From assembly GCA_030280995.1 (NCBI GenBank), contig JASXTE010000002.1, positions 14,398,683 to 14,462,682 on the forward strand: a DNA stretch of 64,000 nucleotides. The letters are read 5' to 3'. Position 1 is the stretch's first letter; every line of letters begins with the position of its first letter. Below are positions 48,935 to 60,363 of the stretch, one piece after another. The translations under genes and the position numbers were made by a program. This DNA is from Hemileia vastatrix. Lineage: Eukaryota > Basidiomycota > Pucciniomycetes > Pucciniales > Zaghouaniaceae. The notes under the pieces were generated by a model. That model did no database searches and was not told the DNA's origin. It saw only the letters and a program-made list of their open reading frames with translations.

Positions 48935-48947
48935 ATTGGAGGGAGGA
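48935..48947 (+). promoter_or_regulatory. Polypurine tract of Gypsy-C
   Basis: ATTGGAGGGAGGA directly before TGTGGCATTCC; identical to the Gypsy-A tract. Confidence 0.88.
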
Positions 48948-49515
48948 TGTGGCATTCCAAATCTGGGTAGGCTACTTAGGTGAAAATTTGATTGGACCTT
49001 GGTTGGAAGAAAATCATGGTGTTAGCAGGTGTTAATTTGGTTGAAGGGAGTTAACTGGTTTTTTTTTTGGGTGGATTTATGGTGATTTTTGGAGGATTTA
49101 TGGTGATTTTTTTGGAGGATTTATGGTGTTTTGGAATGGATATATGTTGGTATACCTATTGTTATTTGATGGTTTCATGGATTGGGTATTGGTTTTACTG
49201 GATTTTCTAGGGCTCTCTTGGTATTTTTGGTGGATGCAGTGTGCTCATGGAGTAGCCATTTTTTTTCCGGTGCGGTCCGGTGATTTTCCGGTACAAAAGC
49301 AAAGTCACTGTGGCAAAGTTGGTCATTGTGGCAAATTTTGGTCATTGCTGCAGAAAATTCTAGGCACAGTGGAAAAGTTTGGTCACTGCAGAAAAGTCTA
49401 GGCACTGTGGCAAAGTTTGGTCACTGAAGAAAAGTCCGGGCACTGTGGCAAAGTTTGTTCACTGCAGAAAAGTCCGGGCAATGTGGCAAAGTTTGGTCAC
49501 TGCAGAAAAGTCTGG
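48948..49515 (+). repeat. 3' LTR of Gypsy-C, left part
   Basis: About two mismatches from the 5' LTR over the first 310 bases; interrupted after TCTGG (49511-49515) by Gypsy-B. Confidence 0.93.
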
Positions 49516-50317
49516 TGTCACCGGATGACCTCCGCACAAGGTTGAGGATGTTCCTGCAAGTGAGATGAAAGGTTTAGATACTTCTTCGAAGCACAGAGAG
49601 ATGGTTTGAGGAAGTGATTCGAAGATGACTCGAAGGAATATCTACTGCTTCGAGATATGTTCGAGAAGAATCCTAATATAGTTTGAAAGGTAATATTAAA
49701 ATTCTTACAATCTCACAAAGGGTTGGAAACTCAAAAATCAAGATTTAGGATTTAAAAGTGATTATTGAGAAATGAAAGAAAGATACAATAATAATGATTT
49801 TCACTTTAGAGTTTTACCACTATTAACTATAAATATGTTTTATAATTTAATTCTAAAGAATATCGAACCAAAAACCCAACCCTTTTTATATCCTTTACTC
49901 CTCCTTGCATGGACCTCATACCCATCCATTATTCGGCACACCACAGACCATTAAAATACATCCGTTATACCTGGACCCTCCTCACTAACATCCGTTAACC
50001 CCTTAATCCTTCACTAACCATTCTGTCCATGCTCACTACCCCTTAATAACCCACAGATATTTCATAAACCTTTTAATGTACTATTATATTGATTATTGTG
50101 CTGTGCGTCACTTATTGAGAAAAAGACTAAGACACACTATTGAGAAATTGACTAATTTACATTTAGAGTTTGGACTAGCGCGAATGAATAGCGAGTACAC
50201 AAAGGAAAGTCGCAGTTGCTATGGAGAATGGCTTTCTGCACTTCGAGTATGGATTTGAGCCCTTTATTATAGATTTAATGAGCTGCTTTTCCCTCAAGTG
50301 TCATGTGGCGCGTCACA
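49516..50317 (-). repeat. 3' LTR of Gypsy-B, 802 bases
   Basis: Plus-strand ends TGTCACCGG and GCGTCACA. Equal in length to 56932-57733; most differences I compared are CG versus TG or CA. Confidence 0.93.
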
Positions 50318-50424
50318 GATTCCCGGGTATAAGAACGTGAGCTCTGTTGAGCGTAAGACATATTTCCCACACAAATGTTCCTTCCTCTTTATTTAATTAT
50401 TATTATTTCATTTTTTAACTCACT

Positions 50425-51448
50425 ATGATGGATTTCCCTACACCGACTCCCACGCCTCCACACCCCAAAGCGGATGGGGGTGTTGTTACACAACAATTTT
50501 CGAAGACTTGCACGGCCTGAAAGTCGATGGAGTATTTTTTCTTGGAGAGCACAGCGACGCAAGGACCTCGCCAGAAGTGCGAGTTTTGCCAATGGGGAAG
50601 GGTGGCGTATGACGCCTTAGCGAAGAATGCCGACATTGAGAGTTGGTTTACTAAGACGAAGTATTGGGTGATCCCCAAAACGAAGGAAGTAGTCGAGGAC
50701 ATTTGGGATGTGTCCATTGGGGACAATCAATTGGTGGGGGAGAATGAGGAGGAAGTTGAGGATGATGTGACAACCTGGGTGACTAGGGATGTAAGCAAGA
50801 GGCGGGCTGTCGAAGAGGAAGTCGACGAATTGGTTGAGGAGGAAGAAGAAATTCCCATCTCGAGGAAAACCCCAAAAAAATGACGGGTGGTCATCGAAGA
50901 TGACGAAGAGGAGAGGGAGGTAGCAGAAAAGGTCACTCCTAAATTATTCTTGGAGGCTGACCCAAATTTTCGAAGTAAGTTCACTTTTTTATAATTCATA
51001 AATTTAATTACTGATGATCCTGTTTTAGAATTCAGACATCATCATCAAAGTCCCTACGGCGGAAGCTTCAAATGTGGAAGCAATCCTTGTCGAACCCACT
51101 GCTGTGGAAGTGGGAGTGTTGGTGGAAGATAGGTTACCGACTGTTACCTTGAGGGAGGAAAACGAAGAAACCCTCGATCAAGTATAGTCGAAGAAGCCTC
51201 GTCAGATTCGACGAGCAAAATTTATTGAAGACTTGAGGGGCGAGATCGATAAAATTGTCAATGCCGCTTCCTTCAATGTAGCCAAGGAGCTACTTGAACT
51301 TGGGGAATTGATTCCAGTAGGAGAGGGGGAGAATTTTGAAAAATGTAGAAAGGAGATAAGGGAAATTTCGGAGAAGATGAAGGGATTGTTTTGGGAGAAG
51401 ATAAAAGAGAAAAGAAGAAAAAGGAATGTAGAAACAATTTGTATTTAG
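50425..51448 (+). pseudogene. Antisense gene of Gypsy-B, intron-containing
   Basis: Runs opposite to gag-pol between pol and the 3' LTR. Exon 1 from ATG 50425 to 50974; intron 50975-51035 (GTAAGT to TTCAG, with CTGATG as a possible branch site); exon 2 51036-51448. Splicing keeps the frame. In-frame TGA at 50518 and 50881 and TAG at 51185 break it. The N-terminal part has CEFC; the middle is very Glu/Asp-rich (about 50740-50860); the C-terminus is a basic, probably coiled-coil stretch. It shares layout but no clear sequence with Gypsy-A ORF2. Function unknown. Confidence 0.62.
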
Positions 51449-52035
51449 TTATTTTATTTAGAATTTTAATATTTATTTTTATAAGATTTGAATGAGAGAA
51501 GAAAGAAGAAGAAGAAAAAAAATAGTTGATTGAAACAATTTGTTGTAAAGAAAATTTAATGAAAAGAAAAAAAATTGTTATTTAAGTTTGTTAATTGAAG
51601 ATTTGAGGGATTTTAGTTATTTGAAAAAAGAAAAGAAAGAAAAGGAAAAGAAGAAATAAAAATTTTAAGAGGATTTTGAAAGAAAGAAGTAATTTGTTTC
51701 GAAGAATTTAAAAGAGTGATTTAGAAGATAAAGTGAAGTTCGAGAAAGATGGTTGTGTAATGTTCGTGAAGAATTTTGATATTTCGTTGAAAAGAAAATT
51801 TTAAAGAAGGAATGTATATAGAAAATTGAGAAGAAAAATTTGTTTTATTTTATTTTTATTTTTATTTTTTTTATTTTTTTTAAAGAAAGTTGAAAAATTT
51901 TGAAAAGAAAAAGAATAAAGAAGAAAACAAAAGAATTTTTTTAGAAGTAAAGATGTTTTAGATTTTAAAAGAAAAAAAAACAGAGAAAAAAGAAAGAAAC
52001 AAAAAAAAGAGAAAGAAAAAAAGTAAGAGAGAGTT
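51449..52035. repeat. Purine-rich low-complexity tract
   Basis: Mostly AAAGAAGAAA-like sequence on the plus strand between the antisense gene and pol; no gene seen. Confidence 0.7.
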
Positions 52036-55000
52036 TTAAGGTTTTGGTTTTAAAGGATATTTAAGATGAAAAGATTTTAGGAGTTCAGGGGCATTAGAAA
52101 CATTGATGGCTGGTTCCCAGGATGTTTTTTCTGAGTCATCGAGGAAGCCTTCCCATTCCACGAGGTATTGAAGATTTCCCTTGCGCATTCTTGAATCAAG
52201 GATACGGCTTACTTCCCACTCTAGATGGTCTTCTACTTCGACCGGTTCCGGAGGAGGTTGGTTCTTTCCCGGGTATGTTTCTCGAGCAAGTTCCAGGAGA
52301 GATACGTGAAAAACAGGGTGAATAGCCTGCCATTTAGGAGGTAGCTTGAGTCAAAATGCAGTTTTAGAGACTTCAGACTTGATTTTGAATGGCCCAAAGC
52401 GTTTTTCAGCCAGTTTCTTTGATGGTCGAGTTGTTCAAATGTTTCGTGCGTTGAGCCATACCTTGTCGCCTGGTTTAAAAGAAGGAGCAGTTTGTCAATG
52501 TTTGTAGGCCTGTTCCTTGTACCTTCGAACCACTAATTCCAAATTTGATTTAAGTTCCTCTTGGAGTCGTGATATGGTTTGAAGATAATGTTCCGCAGGA
52601 TGATTAGTTCCTACATGGATTGAATTGAATTGAGGATGTCTTCCATAAACAGTTTTGAAAGGAGATTGTTGTGTTGAAGAATGATTCGAGTTATTATAAG
52701 CAAATTCAGCCAATGGTAACCATGTGGCCCAATCGTCTTGTTGGTAACTGACATACATTCGAAGGTATTGTTTGAGGATTTGGTTGACCCTTTCTGTTTG
52801 CCCATTGGTTTCAGGATGATAGGCTGTGGAGAGGTTCCTCGTGATATTGAGTTGTCAACACAGTTGAGTCCAGAACGTGGATACAAACAATGAGCCTCTA
52901 TCTGAAATAATATCATTAGGTAAGCCGTGTTTGGAAAATACATATGCTAGAAACAATTTTGATAAATCTTCTGCTGTAGCAGTAGTAGTGGTTTTAATAA
53001 ATATAGACATTTTTGAAAATCTATCTACTATTACTAATATAGCATCAAAATTATTAGAAAGAGGAATTTGAGAAATAAAATCCATTGATAAAGATTCCCA
53101 AGGTTTAGAGGGAATAGGAAGTGGTTGAAGCAACCCATACTTCCGGTGACGGGGAGCCTTATTCATATTACATTCGTAACAAGCTTTTATATAGGCCTTG
53201 ATTTCCCTGGTCATAACTGGCCAGAAAAAATCCCTCGCTATTAACTGGTAGGTTTTATCAACCCCAAAATGACCAGCTAATGGAGAATCATGTTGACTAT
53301 TGAAAATCCATAATTTTATCTCATTGTTGTCGGGTATGACTACTCTACCTTCGAATACTAATAGACCTGATTCAATACTAAATCTCTTGGCCCCTTTCTT
53401 TGAGAGTATTTTGTCTTTTAACCCTAAACAATAATCCTCCTTCGACTGAGCTTCGAGGATGTTGGATAGTGGATTTTGAAACGATTGAATTGTCATCAAA
53501 TTAAGTTGATGAGTCGTTAAAATTGATTTGTTGAAGATTGATTTCACATTTGCTGGGTTTTTTTCAGCAAACCCGTCCCCCCGCTGTGGGTAAACGTCGT
53601 CCTGATGTGACAAGATATCTGGGACAATGCAGTTCTTACCTGGGAGATAGGAAATAGAAAAAGGAAATTCAGACAGAAATTCAGCCCACCTGGCTTGACG
53701 CCTGGTTAACACTTTGGAAGACATAAAGTATTTCAAATTATTATGGTCTGTTAAAATTTGAAAAGGACTATCTAAGCTGAGAAGAAAAGAGCGCCATTTT
53801 TTAAGACAATGAATAATAGCTAAAAGCTCTTTGTCATGAATCTCATAATTTAATTCTGCTGAAATGAGTTTGCGTGACTCAAAAGCAACAGGATGAAACA
53901 GTTTTGTTTCCGGATTCAATTGAGAAATTACCCCTGCAATAGCATAATCGCTAGCATCCGTCTTGACTATTGTCGAAGCAGAAGGATCAAAGTGTCAAAG
54001 AATTGGAGCTGTGGTGAACGCCGTCTTCAATGCTTCCAATTCATTTTGTGCTGTGGAAGTAAAAACAAAAGGAATATATTTTCTAAGAAGAGAGGTAAGA
54101 TTGGAAATAGTTTTAGAGTAATCTTTAATAAATCTTCTATAGAAATTTGCAAAACCCAAAAATCCCTGGAGGGATTTAACGGATTTGGGCTCAGGCCATT
54201 CCAGGACCTTTTGAACTTTTTTGTCGTCCAAGACTAAACCATCAGTGGATAATGTAAAACCCAAAAAATCAATAGATTTAAGATGGAATTCGCATTTATT
54301 ATGCTTGGCATAGAGAGCGAGATCTCAAAGTCGATTTAAAACCTGTCAAACATGATGAATATGTTCATCTAGTGTCTTTGAGAAAATTAAAATATCATCT
54401 AAATAGATGTCAACAAATTGTTTGAAAACATCTTGAAAGATGTCATTGACAAAAGTTTGAAAAGGAGATGGTGTGTTACACAATCCAAAAGGCATAACTA
54501 AATATTCAAAACTACCAAATCTAGTGTGCATTGCAGTCAGTGGTTCATGACCTTCTGCAATGCAAATAAGATTGTAAGCGCCTCTAAGATCAATTTTAGA
54601 AAAGAAATTAGCACCATTAAAAAGGGTAAGAAGCAATGACATAGGAGGAACAGGATATGCATTCTTCTTAGTGACTGTGTTGAGCTTTCTATAGTCAAAA
54701 CACAACCTAAGACTACCATCCTTCTTTTTTACAAAGAGGACAGGGGAGCCAGTTGGAGATTTACTGGCTCTGATGAAACCTTTGGCTACATTCTCTGCAA
54801 TGTAGTCTTGAAGAACTTGAGATTTGTCCTTTGACAAGGAATAGACAGGACCTGCCGGAGGTACTGGACCTATTAACTCTATCTGATGGGCGTAGGGTCG
54901 ATGAGGTGGTAACTTATTGGCCTTGCGGATTGAAAAAACATCAATGAAATCATGATAGATTTCTGGTAGAGTCAATTTAATGGGTTCAACGTAAATTTGG

Positions 55001-55734
55001 TCGTCCTCATCATCTTCGAGAGAATCTGTTGAGGGAAGACCAGAATTGAGATAGCATAATTTGATTACTTCGAGGCAATTTAAATCCTCTTCGAGTGAAG
55101 TCATCGAGCTAGAAGGGTTAGCCAATCGCTCATTTAAAGAAAGATCAGATGCTTGCAAGTCATCTGGTAGAGATTTGTCCTCTAGCAGGACATTTTCAGG
55201 CAGGTTGTTTAATTCCCTATTGACATGCATTGAAGAATCAGAAATATAATTAGTCCGTGGGGTGATCAATCCCCCTGTCCAATCAATTTCAGGATTCCAA
55301 TGCATTAAAAAGTCATGGCCAAGAATGGTATTGTCCATCCTTGGGGCGTCCAAGACTGATAATTCCCACTTGAAGGGGGGGAAATTTGGAAAGTTGAAAA
55401 CCCATAGAACTTTCTTACTGACCCAATATCTGGGTTCCTCTGATTTGACCAAGTAAATTGGAGTTTGATTGATATCTGTAAATTTCAGCTGTAACTTTTT
55501 GGCAAAAGATAAACTGACAAAATAAATTGAAGCTCCAGAGTCTATAAGACAACTGAAAGGGGTATCCTCCTTAAAAAGAATGAATCTCAAGCGGTTTAAG
55601 GCAACTACAGTCCTTAAGACATGGAGGTTCTGCGCACTGGGAGAGATAAGATAGTTTGCTTTGCACACAAGTAAACTATATACTAGTTTTTTGACTTCAA
55701 AATAGTACCTTCTCTTTCCTTCAATTTTACACAA
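52036..55734 (-). pseudogene. pol: Gypsy-B pol: protease, RT, RNase H, integrase, chromodomain
   Basis: Opens in -1 relative to gag. In the first part, protease Asp is D65 (DSGA) and the RT box YLDD is at residues 444-447 (about 54400). RNase H is at about 53990-53600. The integrase zinc finger (H..H..CYEC) is near 53160-53290, with DFIS and SDRG as the first two acidic sites and the Glu near 52790. A chromodomain (about 52090-52260) and a stop at 52036-52038 end it. In-frame TGA codons at seven places (two near 54320-54346, then 53995, 52857, 52495, about 52450 and 52350) replace residues that are Arg in relatives, fitting CGA to TGA decay. Confidence 0.92.
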
Positions 55735-56854
55735 TCTTCAAGCTTGTGCTTACCCCTACAATACATACATAACCCATTATCTGTTCGCCTCTTCCTCTCA
55801 GCTTCTTTAAGTTCCCCTTTAGGATCCAGTACTTTGCTGATATCACCTGGGGTTGAGCTTTTTGGTCGAGTTTTGTCCTTTCCCTTGTTGGGTTTGGATT
55901 GAGTTGTTTGTGGGTGAGAAGAAGGTCCCAACTTAAAATTTAGGCCTTGAGATTTGTTGGCGTATTGACAATGTTGCAGTCGTCCTTGGTAAATGCCGTC
56001 AAGTTCAAGGGTTTGATCTATTAAATCCGTTAAAGTAGTCATTTTCTGACCGTGAAGATTTAATTGATCCAGAATCCTCGAAGGAAGTCCCTTTTTGAAA
56101 TGATACTTGAGAGCAGCATCATTCCAACCTACTTGAGTTTGAAGCGCTCTGAAGTTCAAGATATATTCAGAGGCTTTACCATTATCACTCATGCGAAGAA
56201 AATCAAGTCAATTTCTGCATTGTCAGTTTCATTAGGGTCACCGAACAACGTGAAGAGTTGCTCTTCCAACTTTTCCCAATTATTAATAAGTAAATGGGTT
56301 TCGGTCGAAGAGAGCATGAGAAGATAAGGTTCGAACCATCTTGCTGCTTTTCCGGCCTGAAATGAAGAAGCATAAACAACCTTCGATTGGTCGTTATTGA
56401 AGGTTTGAGGGTCATTATGGAACAGGAGCTTGCAGGTTTGCAAGAAGGGCTGCAATCTGTCTGGATTTTCTCCATCGAATTTATCAGGAGATTTCATAGA
56501 GGGATTTTTGAATTTAGATCCCTCTGAAGATGTTGAAGTTGAAAGAGTCTTCATGAAAAGTCTCATGAAATCTTCCAGAGAGTTAGTTGGTCCAGGCTCT
56601 GAAGGGTGACCAGAAGGGTGGTTAGAAGGGGCGGATGGTGCCTCGTGCATTGTATCCTCTCCTTATTCATCATCACTAGAATCATCAAAATCTTGTGGGA
56701 TGTCTTCTACAGATTGGACTGAATGTTGCCGTTCCCTAAGGTCAAGTCGCTCCAAGGAGTGAGTGCGGGACACAGGCCATGTGGCTGTTGGCCTGCCTCT
56801 GGCGCGAGCTCTAGTAGTAGCGCCTGTAGGAGGAGTGCGTTGAACAGGTGCCAT
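55683..56854 (-). pseudogene. gag: Gypsy-B gag
   Basis: The ATG at 56854 opens an Arg-rich N-terminus; an in-frame TAA near 56663 and a frameshift near 56190 break the frame. The middle resembles retrotransposon gag (capsid helices, KFDGENP and RWFEPYL). A zinc knuckle near 55760 reads C-x2-C-x3-H-x4-C, one residue shorter than the usual CCHC. It ends at a TAG directly after the frameshift heptamer. Confidence 0.87.
55686..55692 (-). promoter_or_regulatory. -1 ribosomal frameshift heptamer A-AAA-AAC
   Basis: In the gag frame TCA AAA AAC TAG; the pol frame is in -1 and open across it. This is a classical retroviral slippery sequence. Confidence 0.82.
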
Positions 56855-56931
56855 TTTAAGGATTTAGAGAAAACACCTGAAAAGGGACATAGTAGTGCAA
56901 AGAATGAGAACTACAGAGAATTAAATTATAC

Positions 56932-57733
56932 TGTCACCGGAAAACCTCTGCACAAGGTCGAGGATGTTCCTGAAAGTGAGATGAAAGGTTTAGATACTTC
57001 TTCAAAGCACAGAGGGATGGTTCGAGGAAGTGATTTGAAGATGACTCGAAGGAAGATCTACTGCTTTGAGATATGTTCGAGAAGAATCCTAATATAGTTT
57101 GAAAGGTAATATTAAAATTCTTACAATCTCACAAAGGGTTGGAAACTCAACAATCAAGATTTAGGATTTAGAAGTGATTATTGAGAAATGAAAGAAAGAT
57201 ACAATAATAATGATTTTCACTTTAGAGTTTTACCACTATTAACTATAAATACGTTTTATAATTTAAGTCTAAAGAATATCAAACCAAAAACCCAACCCCT
57301 TTTATATCCTTTACTCTTCCTCGCATTGACCTCATACCCATCCATTATTCCGCACACCACAGACCATTAAAATACATCCGTTATACCTGGACCCTCCTCA
57401 CTAATATCCGTTAACCCCTTAATCCTTCACTAACCATTCCGTTCATGCTCACTACCCCTTAATAACCCACAGATATTTCATAAACCTTTTAATGTACTAT
57501 TATATTGATTATTGTGCTGTGCATCACTTATTGAGAAAAAGACTAAGACACACTATTGAGAAATTGACTAATTTACATTTATAGTTTAGACTAGCGCGAA
57601 TGAATAGCGAGTACACAAAGGAAAGTCGCAGTTGCTATGGAGAATGGCTTTCTGCACTTCGAGTATGGATTTGAGCCCTTTATTATTGATTTAATGAGCT
57701 GCTTTTGCCTTGAGTGTCACGTGGCGCGTGACA
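56932..57733 (-). repeat. 5' LTR of Gypsy-B, 802 bases
   Basis: Plus-strand ends TGTCACCGG and GCGTGACA. Keeps more CG dinucleotides than the other LTR at some sites and fewer at others. Confidence 0.93.
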
Positions 57734-57738
57734 TCTGG

Positions 57739-58555
57739 GCACTGTGGCAAAGTTTGTCACTGTAGAAAAGTCTTATCACCAGTGAAAAGTTTGGTCACTG
57801 TGCCAAAAGTTTGGCTATTGTGGCAAAATTTGGTTAGAATGTTATTATGCTTACTAGATCAATAGTTTATTGTAGATCATATGCATGTAGGGTATTGTTG
57901 GAAAGTCCTGGAGCAGGAGAACCATATGGGGAGGGGAGAATCTTAGTCTTTTACATGTTTTTTGTCTTTTAGTTTTGATAATAAGGGTCTTTTTTGATAA
58001 TTAACAATATTTAACATATAACAACAATTATAATATAAAATATCAACATATAGGGTACCATTGGATAGCTCTCATCCTTGGTGACTCAAATTTATTCCTT
58101 TTCTTATAAAATTTATAAAATAAAAATATAATAAAGAACACTCTTTAATTTTGGTGGGAAACTGGGTAAATCTGGGGCAGACCTTTAATAAGGCACCTTT
58201 GAACAGATCATCCCAAGGGTTGTTTCTGGGGTACTTTACTGTACTTTTCAGTCTCTGGGGCAAGTTTTGCGGCTTGTTCTAAGTATTTTCTGTGACTTGT
58301 ATCAGTGTAATCTGGTATTAGTTATTTGTTTTGGGGGTGTAATCATTTATTGCACTTATTTTTTTCTATATTATAGGTTTCCAACACTTATAAAGTCTTT
58401 CTCTCAGATTTTCAACTTATCCAACTCTTCAAGCAGATCTTAAAGCTTAGTTAATTGAATCTTACTTTTATCTAGAGGGACAGGGATTTCTTTTTGTTAT
58501 TCCAACTCCCTTGGATTCTGCCTGCAGCAAGGTGACTGTAGGAGTCTACTCTACA
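57739..58555 (+). repeat. 3' LTR of Gypsy-C, right part
   Basis: Continues the LTR after Gypsy-B to CTCTACA at 58555, then ACGT. A few substitutions from 39870-40564. Confidence 0.92.
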
Positions 58556-58580
58556 ACGTACACCCCCATATTGCATGGTG

Positions 58581-59059
58581 AAGCTATTAATTGGTGGATT
58601 GGTTGGAAGAGTGCACTTTTATGTGGCTAGGGGATCAATAAAAATGGTTCTTGGTGGGCCCTTTTTGATGGACTTTGAAGCTAGGATAGGTTATCACAGT
58701 GGTATGGCAATCAGTTTACAGATTACTGGTGACAATATGAGAGGGCTTAATTTACGTTTAGAACCTCCAGGAGATGATGGCTGGGAAACAAGGCCTGGTC
58801 TTACCACTATGTGTCAGTGTTTCAGCTGCACTAAGAAGAGGTGAATCAAAAGGTCAGCTTGTGGTGAGTTTTTTAATAAAGATAAGTATGAATACATTCA
58901 TTTTTTGGGGTATTAAGGGCTTATTGCTCTAATTTTTCAATCTCTCCTCAAGAAGAGATTCTGCATTGCAATAGGTCAGCTTACTTTGAGATAATTCAAG
59001 TGGATTATCAACTATTTTATGTCAATATTTCATTGGAATGTCATTATGTGTTGGATATT
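58581..59059 (+). pseudogene. Gypsy-E gag-pro relic, right half
   Basis: Continues the protease frame broken at 21663 and ends, as in Gypsy-A and C, with the Cys-rich tail and a degenerate slippery site (T-TTT-TTG near 58897). The pol leader follows until Gypsy-D's LTR interrupts it at 59060. Confidence 0.85.
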
Positions 59060-60238
59060 TGTCAGTATAGTCTAGTATATAAGTATGATATAATAGTGTT
59101 TGTTTATGGTCCTACTACTTATTGATAAATGATTTAGTGATTAAACCTCAGGGGAAGACTAATAGAATAGTTATACTCAAATAAAACTCACAATACTTGG
59201 ATTTTAATGCGTGCTAGTGGTGGAAAATAGATGAATAAAAATATAGTTATAGCTTATATAAAGATAATATCAATTTATAATGGCTTTATAATATATTTAT
59301 AAATGGTAATAATTGTATAATAGTGTTTTTTTGGAGTTTTAGTAATTGAATGATGATAAATAACCGTCAAAATCCCTCCTTACTTATACCCAAATCCACT
59401 GGAGTGCACAGACCTTCAATCCAGATGATGTCACTGCTATCCCCGGCAATTACAGCACTGTGAGGGCCCATCACCTCCCTATGGCGTCCACTTCAAGCAG
59501 TTTCAACACCCAGACCTCCAGTAAGGACCCTCCATCACTATTAATAATAACACTGATCCATACCATAAATAGAAAATCCTGATAAAAGCGGATACCATAA
59601 AGAAACAGGTAAAATAAACAACCAAAAAGAGATTTAATGAAACTAAAAGCATATAAAGGAAACAAATAAAATTTCCAATCCCCCAATAACATCCCCAAGC
59701 ATCCACATTAACCCAGAAACATCTTTCCAACCCATAAATCCGTGAATAACCATCCAAGGAAGTAATTTTAGTTGTCCAAACTGGGTGTATGCGCCTGATA
59801 TAGGTGTCTATGCTTCTGTAGGCGTTGTGAGTCCACTGATTTCGTCCATATGACCTAAAATAAGCAGAAAAACAAAGTTTATAGGCTATTAAGAGGCTAA
59901 AACCCACTTATATACCTAAATATACATAATATACTGCATATTTCACTGAATATGAGATTTATGTATACATATAAGCTTATGTATGTCAATAATTACTTCA
60001 TATCACTTAAGATAAGTATATTATGACTCCATTAACACCTTAATAAATATTATTAGGCCATGGATAAGCTATTTAAACTATTATAAGTTATATAATAGAA
60101 TAATAATTATATATATATATAATAAAATAATATATATTATTATTTTAACCTTATTTTTAAGACATAAGCTTAACCTACTCAAGGTTATCTTATTTTAAGC
60201 ATAAGAGATACTCAGTCCTAAGGATATTTAGGTTGACA
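59060..60238 (-). repeat. 3' LTR of Gypsy-D, 1179 bases
   Basis: Plus-strand ends TGTCAGTATA and GGTTGACA. The left border coincides with loss of similarity to the Gypsy-C pol leader. The second LTR would be right of the window. No gene is seen in it; frames here are AT-rich noise. Confidence 0.75.
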
Positions 60239-60250
60239 ATCCCTCACCCC
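60239..60250 (-). promoter_or_regulatory. Polypurine tract of Gypsy-D
   Basis: Minus strand GGGGTGAGGGAT, preceded by a T run, directly before the LTR. Confidence 0.7.
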
Positions 60251-60363
60251 AAAAAAAACAATATAAAAAAAATGTTAAGACATTTTAATTATACTAAGGA
60301 GTGAAATAATAAAATAAAAAAATAAAAAATAATTTTTATAATACATATACTGAATGAACAGTA

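Larger units (their letters stand above)
49516..57733 (-). mobile_element. Gypsy-B: chromovirus-type Ty3/gypsy element
   Basis: Flanked by the 5-base duplication TCTGG (49511-49515, 57734-57738) inside the Gypsy-C 3' LTR. Both LTRs are 802 bases. Minus-strand gag and pol with a C-terminal chromodomain, and a plus-strand gene between pol and the 3' LTR. Seven in-frame stops in pol are all TGA. No clear tRNA-type PBS or purine-rich PPT was recognised next to the LTRs, so priming may be unusual. Confidence 0.93.
39161..58555 (+). mobile_element. Gypsy-C: Ty3/gypsy LTR retrotransposon with Gypsy-B nested in its 3' LTR
   Basis: The 4-base duplication ACGT (39157-39160, 58556-58559) falls in the right TIR of the outer CACTA-like element. 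Order: LTR, PBS, gag-pro, -1 site, pol, structured 3' region, PPT, LTR. It is a relative of Gypsy-A but lacks antisense ORF1 and ORF2. Pol carries four stops and at least one frameshift, yet the LTRs are close to identical, suggesting it moved with help from another copy. Confidence 0.92.
21664..58580. mobile_element. Outer CACTA-like DNA transposon, split by nested insertions
   Basis: Left end CACCACACAATAT at 21664; right end complement CACCATGCAATAT finishing at 58580. The 3-base target duplication AAG (21661-21663 and 58581-58583) lies inside the Gypsy-E protease frame, which continues across. The right TIR is broken by Gypsy-C: its inner part (GACTTTCTAGC) is at 39146-39156 and its outer part at 58560-58580. 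Removing Gypsy-C and the inner element leaves about 4.7 kb with no transposase, so it is non-autonomous. It shares termini with the two MITEs. Confidence 0.83.

Noticed and set aside
52036..55734. TGA read as an amino acid (recoding) in Gypsy-B
   Set aside because: LTR differences show the same CG to TG/CA pattern, and gag has a TAA and a frameshift too, so decay explains it better.
21664..58580. A single 37-kb giant transposon (Starship- or Maverick-like)
   Set aside because: The span resolves into nested elements with their own duplications; the outer element alone is about 4.7 kb and has no cargo, capsid or tyrosine recombinase gene.
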